NCBI GenBank assembly: GCA_030765065.1
Contig: CM060984.1
Span: forward strand, 82,485,988-82,549,987
DNA from: Deroplatys truncata
Lineage: Eukaryota > Arthropoda > Insecta > Mantodea > Mantidae
Length of the DNA: 64,000 nt
Reading direction: 5' to 3'
Shown: piece after piece, positions 58,155 to 64,000 of the stretch
Layout: every line of letters starts with the position of its first letter
Position numbering within the stretch: the first letter of the stretch is position 1
Made by a program: the position numbers and the translations under genes
Notes under the pieces: generated by a model
What the model was told of the DNA's origin: nothing
Database searches by the model: none
The model's input: only the letters and a program-made list of their open reading frames with translations

Positions 58155-58829
58155 ATCTATTAAAATCACTAAAATACCTTTGATACAACCTGAATCAGCT
58201 GCAATTACCTTAAATAGCTATTATACAAATCGCTGATCGAAATTACGACGAATATCTGTGAAACTATGCTGATTACCCCATACTTACGATATTACCTGAA
58301 CTATCTGTGAAATACAAAACTATGTTATAACCCACCCTGGAACCTATCCTCCTGTAATGCTAACTGAATTACTCTAAACACCTATGATACTTGAATTATC
58401 TTAAATACCTACGATACCTTTTGAATTACCTGTGAAATACGAAACTATGTAATAACCAACCCCTGGAATCTATCGTCCTGTGATACAAGCTGAATTAACA
58501 TAAATGTCTATGATACTAGCTGAATTGCCTGTGAAATCATACACAACTATGGTGCAGTCGGTCTCTGGAATCTAGCCTCCTGTGCTACTAGCTAAATTAG
58601 CTTAAATCCCACGATACTAGCTAAATTCCTGTGAAATCATATACAGCTATGATACGCCCTGCCCCTGGAATCTAACCTCCTGTGATACTAGCTGAGACAC
58701 TCTAAAAACGTATGATACTTGAATTATCCTAAATACCTACGATACTATTTGAATTAGCTGTGAAATCATACTGAACTATGCTTACTTCCCGGAATCTGTC
58801 CTACTCTGTGATACTATCTGAATTACTTA
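58155..58829. repeat. Irregular TGATACTATCTGAATTA repeats (right arm)
   Basis: Inverse counterpart of 47091-47665; motifs CCTGTGATACTAGCTGAATT, GAAATCATAC and CCTAAATACCTACGATAC recur. Confidence 0.85.
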
Positions 58830-59357
58830 TCTTTTAACGTGAGTTGGTCACCTTTTTTGCGTGAGTGGGTCACCTTTTTCCGTAAGTGGGTCGCCTTTTT
58901 CCGTGAAGGGGTCACCTTTTTCCGTGAGTGGGTCACATTTTTGCGTGATTGCGTCACCTTTTTCCGTGAGTGGGTCATTTTTTGCGTGAGTGAGTCTCCC
59001 TTTTGCGTGAGTGGTTCACCTTTTTACGTGAGTGGATCACCTTTTTACGTGAGTGGGTCACCTTTTTCCATGAGTGGGTCACCTTTTTACGTGAGTGGGT
59101 CACGTTTTTGCTTGAGTGGGTCACCTTTTTGCGTGAGTGGATCACCTTTTTACGCGAGTGGGTCACTCTTTTGCGTAAGTGGGTCATCTTTTTGCGTGAG
59201 TGGGTCACCATTTTGTGTGAGTGGGTCACCTCTTTCCGTGAGTAGGTCACCTTTTTACGTGAGTAGGCTACCGTTTTGCGTGAGTGGTTACTTTTTTGCG
59301 TGAGTGGGTTACCTTTTTAGCGTGAGTGGGTTATCTTTTTGCGTGAGTGGGTTACGT
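58830..59357. repeat. 21-bp tandem satellite (right arm)
   Basis: About 25 units of TTTTTGCGTGAGTGGGTCAC plus C, the reverse complement of the left-arm array (about 33 units). The unit number therefore differs between arms. Long frames here (58839-59303; 58975-59250) are heptad by-products. Confidence 0.95.
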
Positions 59358-59439
59358 GATGAAGATGTTAGAATTAGCGCTCTAACGTTGTCGGTAAACA
59401 GCTTTCCGTGACGATTGCGTCTAAAGCCGTTTTCACTCT

Positions 59440-60640
59440 CCTAAATAAAAAGCATATTCTACCCTTCAAATCCACACATTTCTACTCCTTCGTATCTGTC
59501 TAGCCTAACACCTCTCATCCTGTTCCTATGCCTCTCATACATATAAACGCATACTCTACTCTCAACCTCTGTCTAGTCTACCATCTCTCCCCGCAATCCC
59601 TATCTTTTCCATATAAACGCATACTCTACTCCTCAACATGTCTGGCCTAGCACTTCTCCTTGAAGGCCCTATCTCTCCCATATAAAACACATTTCCCTCT
59701 CCTTCAAATCTCTCCTAGCATAGGGTCTCTCTCCGGATTCTCGTCTCTCCTTATAAACGCATACTCAAACTCTCCTAGCCTAATACCCCTCCTCGGTTTG
59801 CCATCTCTCCCATATAAAAGCCGTATTCTATCCTTCAAGTCCTAACTAGTCTAGCTCCTTCCCTCGTATTCCCTATCTCTCCTGTATATAAGCTCATATT
59901 TCTACTCCTTCAGTATCTGTCTAGCCTAACACCTCTCCTCCTGTTCCTATACCTCTCATACATATAAACGCATACTCTACTCTCAACCTCTGTCTAGTCT
60001 AGCATCTCTCCCCGTAATCCCTATCTTTTCCATATAAACGTATACTCTACTCCTCAACATCTGTCTGACCTAGCACTTCTCCTCGTATCCCCTACCTCTC
60101 ATGAAGCGCTCCTGCCTCCTGTCTAGCTGAGTATCTCTCCTTGGTTTCCTATCTAACCCATATAAAACACATTCTAACTTTAACATCTGTGTATCCTAGC
60201 ATATGATCTCTCTCGGTTTTCTCGTCTCTCCTTATAAATGCATACTCAATTCTCTCTCTTAGCCTAATACCTCTCCTCGGTTTGCTATTTCTCTCATATA
60301 AAGGTTTATTCTACCCTTCAAGCCCTGTCTAATCTTACAGCTCTCCTTGTTTTCCCTATAAACGCACACTCTACTCCTCAACCTCTGTCTAGCCCTACAC
60401 CTCTGCTCGTTTTCCTATACCTCGCATATAAACCATACTCTACTGCTCAACCTCTGTCTAGCCTAACACCTCTCCATTATCTCTTCCATATAAACGTATT
60501 TGGCTCCTTCAACCTCTGTCTAGCATAGTATCGTCGTCGCATTCCCTATCTCTCTCATATAAACCCATTTTCCTCCTTGAAAGCTCTCTCAAGCTGGCAT
60601 CTACCCTCGTTTTCCCTATCCTTTCCCATATATGCCCAAA
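59440..60640. repeat. Roughly 70-bp satellite (right arm)
   Basis: Reverse-complement counterpart of 45060-46310, with units containing CCTATCTCTCCCATATAAA, CATACTCTACTCCTCAAC and CTGTCTAGCCTAACACC. The 59660-59845 frame is the same higher-order block that appears twice in the left arm. Confidence 0.9.
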
Positions 60641-60677
60641 ATTGGCCCAGAATCCTGCTATTGTATCTACTGAGAGC

Positions 60678-62019
60678 ACTTAAAAGAATTTGTATATATA
60701 ACTCTTCTCGTGCTTCTTGGCACTCAAAAGTCTAATATAACCTTGTTTGTATGACAATTCCGTTACAGAAGGCTTCATTCGGTTCATGTTTCTCGGAAGA
60801 AGTGACGTTTCTGCTAATGTTTCATCAACATAAAATGGATCCAAAATACAAGATTCTGAAACATGGAACTGTTGCTTAAAGTAAGATTAAGCTCTCCTTT
60901 ATATTGATTGGCAGTTCACCACGAGTAAGAATTTCACTCTCGTGCAAGTAAGTATCCAACAGTGGAAACAAAGACATACATCAGTATCAAATTCTCTTTG
61001 AACAATGAAACCAAGTTCTTTCCCAAAATTTCACCCATTATATCCTATACCAGGAATGAAGAAATATTAGTTCTTGTTCATTGATTAAGAATGCATCTAC
61101 CGGGTAAGGCAACTGGACAAGCTACAGTTATAGGCTGAAAAATTGAAAGAAACAGAGGATTTCTCAGAGAGAAAACTGCCCTTTATGCTTTCATTTTCAT
61201 GCCATCAAACGTACTATCTGTAATGTACGTATCATATCTAAAAAAAAAAAAAATACACGAATGTTCCTAAATGCTTTTATGTATTTGTTCATTTGGTAGA
61301 GCTAAGGCCATTTTCTTCTCTTCCACTCTTATCAGTTACATGAAAGAGAGTATAAATAAAATCACAAGTGGAGATTTCAATGCAGGGGTTAGAAACATTC
61401 GAAATGTTAACACTGAAACGCCCGTTAAGGGACAGATTAAAATAAAATGAACAAAATAAAATACACCATAAAATTAAACTAATAAACCATCAAGCGCCTT
61501 TATTTAAACGCTGTACTTAAGTAGAAGCCCAATATGTTTATTATACGCCTATCACTCACTATAGTTCTTCATCCATTGGTAGGTCCTTCAATGCAATCCC
61601 CAGCCATCTCCATTTTACTTCTCCGCAAATAATTTAACTCAGTGCACAGTCGCTCAGTATATGTGTATCATTTGGCAACTTCTCTAATACAAAATGTATT
61701 CTCCTTTACTATTCTTTTATTAGTCTCTTAACAAAACATTCCATTTCTCCAATGTACCAGACAATTTGAGTTACCCTCCCTGATCAGTGTCGCTATTGTT
61801 TTTTTTTCGTTTTCCACTCTTTCTGAAAAACATTCTTTAAAAGTTTACTTATCCATCTGATGCGTTCTTCATATCTACATCTCAAATACGTTCTATCTTT
61901 CTTTCTTCACTTCGTCACAATGTGTAATTTCCGCACTACAAAGCGTCACATTTTTATAAAAGGCACTTTAGTAATCTCTTCTTCAGTAGTTTCTTTAAGT
62001 GTCCATTGGCGATATATCT
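60678..62019. other. No recognisable feature
   Basis: AT-rich flank of the large element; an A run at about 61240-61253. No domain or RNA gene is seen. Confidence 0.45.
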
Positions 62020-62530
62020 TTATACTTTCTCTGCGACCAAATTCTAAAAGGATTCCACCCAAAATCTCGATATCGAGATTTCACCGGAAATACAAATTTT
62101 GAGGTCTACTGAACCCCAAAAAAGCATTTTTAGGAAAAGGTCTGTATATATGTGTGTGTGTGTGTGTGTGCAAACAGCATGACTCAAAAAGAGAAGTCGG
62201 ATAAACACCAAACATAGTACTTAAATTCAGCATCTTTCGAGTATGCGACGTGTAAATTTTCAAGAAAATAATTAAATTAACTTGGGAATATTTTCGTTAT
62301 TGTTATTTTCTCAAAACTGGTCTTAACAATTTTGATTAAAATACCGTATATTTAAGATGTTGGCATGACAAAATGTATATATTGAGCTTTCTGCGAATAG
62401 CCTGTGAAATCCTCTTATTCTGAATTAAATCTGTATAATGTTCTGTAATTATAACAGATAGAGAAAAACCTACTACACAAAAATGTAAATATGTTTATAA
62501 CATACAATTAGAGTCGAATTTATAGTCGTC
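62020..62530 (+). repeat. Dominant dispersed repeat, copy 15 (3'-truncated)
   Basis: TTATACTTTCTCTGCGACC, CACCCAAAATCTCGATATCG, GGAAATACAAATTTTGAGG, a (GT)n tract at 62149-62170, AAACAGCATGACTCAAAAAG, GATTAAAATACCGTATATTT and TAATTATAACAGATAGAG. Confidence 0.78.
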
Positions 62531-62589
62531 GCTTATTTCAAAGAAGTCCTTAAGCAGCGATTTTAATACACAGACACTACTCTTTCAGG

Positions 62590-63950
62590 CGAATAAGGAA
62601 ATGCTTATTCATATAAGCAAGCTTCGACCTCCGCTTATATGCAATAAGGAGAATCGACGCCATCTTGCATCAACTGCCTACAACGGAGGTTAACGATTAT
62701 AGCGATTTTGCGGAGTATATGGAATTTCTTAACGAAATTGTACTGTGCAATAATAAACGAATTTGCGTGATTTGCAGTATCTTGAAACGCATAGGGATGC
62801 TGAATTTAAGAAGTGATATCGGTTTACCAAAGCCGCTGTTGCAATAATATAATGTAACTGCTAAACAACGTAACCTTAACAAACAGAGGTAATGAAGTCA
62901 CAACATGAGACAGACTTAGTTGAAAAGATAATATACAGAATCTCAAGTGCTATAACATTATTCATATTCCACTATCCGTTTTCCTATTTATGTTGTCCAA
63001 AGTCCATAGGTCTCTAGAAAATGAGATTCCGCTGCACTTATTCAATCGTTTAATAAAATCGGAAATATTTATGCAATAAATAAAGCACATCTCTGCAGCG
63101 CTTTTCTCGAACAAATTGCCTATTTTGCATAATTACCACCACTGCAATGGATCACTTAACAAGTCGCACGTCTTTACCATTAATTCACAAATATACATTG
63201 GGTTATCAAAATCTTAAACAGAGGTTTACCGATTTCGCATGTAAAACCGGTGCTAAAGCCAAACATTGTAAGTTATTGTGTACTTTTGCTTTTCTGATTA
63301 CTGCCAGATGGTGTAGTAGTTGCATTTGTGATTTGCTTCCATGCATGCACATACACAGTACGCATATTGTAAATACTTCCAGCTACTAACACTTTACGCT
63401 AGAAAATCAGGTTTTCAGCTTTAAAACAGTCCACGAGTAAATACCACTCAAGGCCAGTACTTCACACAGCGTCCGATTGCCTGCATTCTACGATGTCTTT
63501 GTATTTCAGCACCAACTCTTTTAGTTGGTTTCTTTCCCGCTAGCTGCAATGTTTTCCTTTTGGCATATTTTCGAGCTAACTAATGTAACTGTATAACTAT
63601 TACTACAAACCCGTAACAAAAATCACAATCTACTTGATTTTGAACGAAAGTTAACTAATTAATAAATGTACCATTTAAAACTCGCAAACTTCTACCACGT
63701 GCTCAACGGCTGTTGTGCACAAAACAACAACGAAAATGAAAATGGCGGCTGGCTATGTGGTGACCTGCCTGTTCGTTTACACATTCCTTCGCGCATCTGA
63801 GTGGCTGTGAAACAGCTGAACCATGTTGCCACATGTTATTCGGGAATAAGTAAGCGTTTAGCCCTAAGCATATAAGTACCGTCTATGTATACAAAGGGTA
63901 ATAAGCGTTTCCTTATTAGAAGGAAATACTTATTGCTTATAGCTGGCGCA
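62590..63950. other. Region bounded by inverted AATAAGG motifs, possible TIR element
   Basis: GAATAAGGAAATGCTTATTC at 62591-62610 and its near inverse TAATAAGCGTTTCCTTATTA at 63900-63919 enclose about 1.3 kb. More AATAAG and GCTTATA motifs cluster at both ends. The inner frame 62665-62847 has no recognisable domain. No target duplication could be assigned, so this may be a DNA transposon or just local symmetry. The final 50 bases show nothing. Confidence 0.3.
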
Positions 63951-64000
63951 TAACTTCTGGAATCGTGACCCTGATTGCTATCCCAGCTGCCGAGCCTAGA

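Larger units (their letters stand above)
50525..60671. repeat. Right arm of the giant inverted repeat, split by two LINEs
   Basis: Arm sequence occupies 50525-51575, 52666-52976 and 58155-60671. The intervening pieces are LINE insertions absent from the left arm. Order from inside: polymerase 3' half (plus strand), downstream region, TGATACTATCTGAATTA-type repeats, 21-bp satellite (58830-59357), spacer, roughly 70-bp satellite (59440-60640), terminus. Confidence 0.88.
45012..60677. mobile_element. Polinton/Maverick-like fold-back element with 6-bp TSD, carrying nested insertions
   Basis: GAGAGC at 45012-45017 and 60672-60677 flanks an element of 45018-60671. The outermost bases are inverted repeats: left GGTAGATGCAATAGTAGGATTC, right (inverted) AGTAGATACAATAGCAGGATTC. 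Kept apart from later insertions, the element is about 9.2 kb: two arms of about 4 kb and a single-copy centre of about 1.35 kb. Known Polintons make 6-bp target duplications, have inverted termini beginning AG, and encode a protein-primed type B DNA polymerase; all three fit here. Not seen: retroviral-like integrase, packaging ATPase, cysteine protease, capsid genes. Arms this long relative to the centre are unusual for Polintons (normally a few hundred bases to about 1 kb). I infer a non-autonomous derivative. Confidence 0.8.

Noticed and set aside
45012..60677. Telomeric or centromeric satellite block
   Set aside because: No TTAGG arrays are present and the satellites lie inside a bounded element with target duplication and mirrored order.

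Overview
The window is eukaryotic and looks like a large, repeat-rich insect genome. Support comes from insect-type non-LTR retrotransposons (one with a DUF4780-like ORF1), mariner and Tc1-like transposons, several tRNA-derived SINE families, an LTR with TATA box and AATAAA, and a nuclear copy of mitochondrial cytb and cox1 whose residues fit insect mtDNA. A cockroach or termite relative is my guess from the general look of the repeats; nothing in the sequence proves it. No complete host gene is visible. The only host-like coding candidate is one 164-nt exon (5910-6073, minus strand) with good splice signals at both ends.

Positions 1-45011 are a mosaic of decayed transposons. One family dominates: non-coding, about 0.9-1.1 kb, with ACTTTCTCTAC-type ends, and about fifteen copies or fragments between 7470 and 62530. 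It serves as landing ground for other elements, so empty sites can be read from its uninterrupted copies. Insertions in it include a LINE at 7961-10041 (TSD TAGAATCTT), a SINE pair at 21788-22357 (TSD around CCAACCTT) and a TIR transposon at 36921-38711 (TSD TAATA). Other elements are a Tc1/mariner at 14992-16288, a mariner deletion derivative at 18637-19298, a pogo-like element at 11840-13287 with a LINE relic inside, a probable solo LTR at about 34641-35115, and a 50-bp-arm hairpin at 35673-35788.

Positions 45012-60677 hold the main find: a 15.65-kb element bounded by a 6-bp target duplication (GAGAGC). It is almost entirely a giant inverted repeat. Each arm carries, from outside in, a roughly 70-bp satellite with a 474-bp higher-order period, a 21-bp satellite, a third family of short repeats, and the 3' half of a protein-primed type B DNA polymerase gene. 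Only about 1.35 kb in the centre is single-copy, and it holds the middle part of the polymerase gene, now a pseudogene. Target duplication size, terminal repeats and polymerase type fit a Polinton/Maverick (or adintovirus-like) relative. No integrase, ATPase, protease or capsid gene is present, so it looks like a non-autonomous fold-back derivative mobilised in trans.

Later events can be ordered. A chimeric cytb/cox1 mtDNA fragment entered the left-arm polymerase copy only. A CR1/jockey-like LINE fragment (about 51576-52665) and a nearly full-length RNase H-bearing LINE (52977-58142, TSD ACTAGTTGAATT) entered the right arm only. The element's outer satellite also occurs alone at 40430-40775. 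The window ends with another dominant-family copy (62020-62530) and a region bounded by AATAAGG-type inverted motifs (about 62590-63950).
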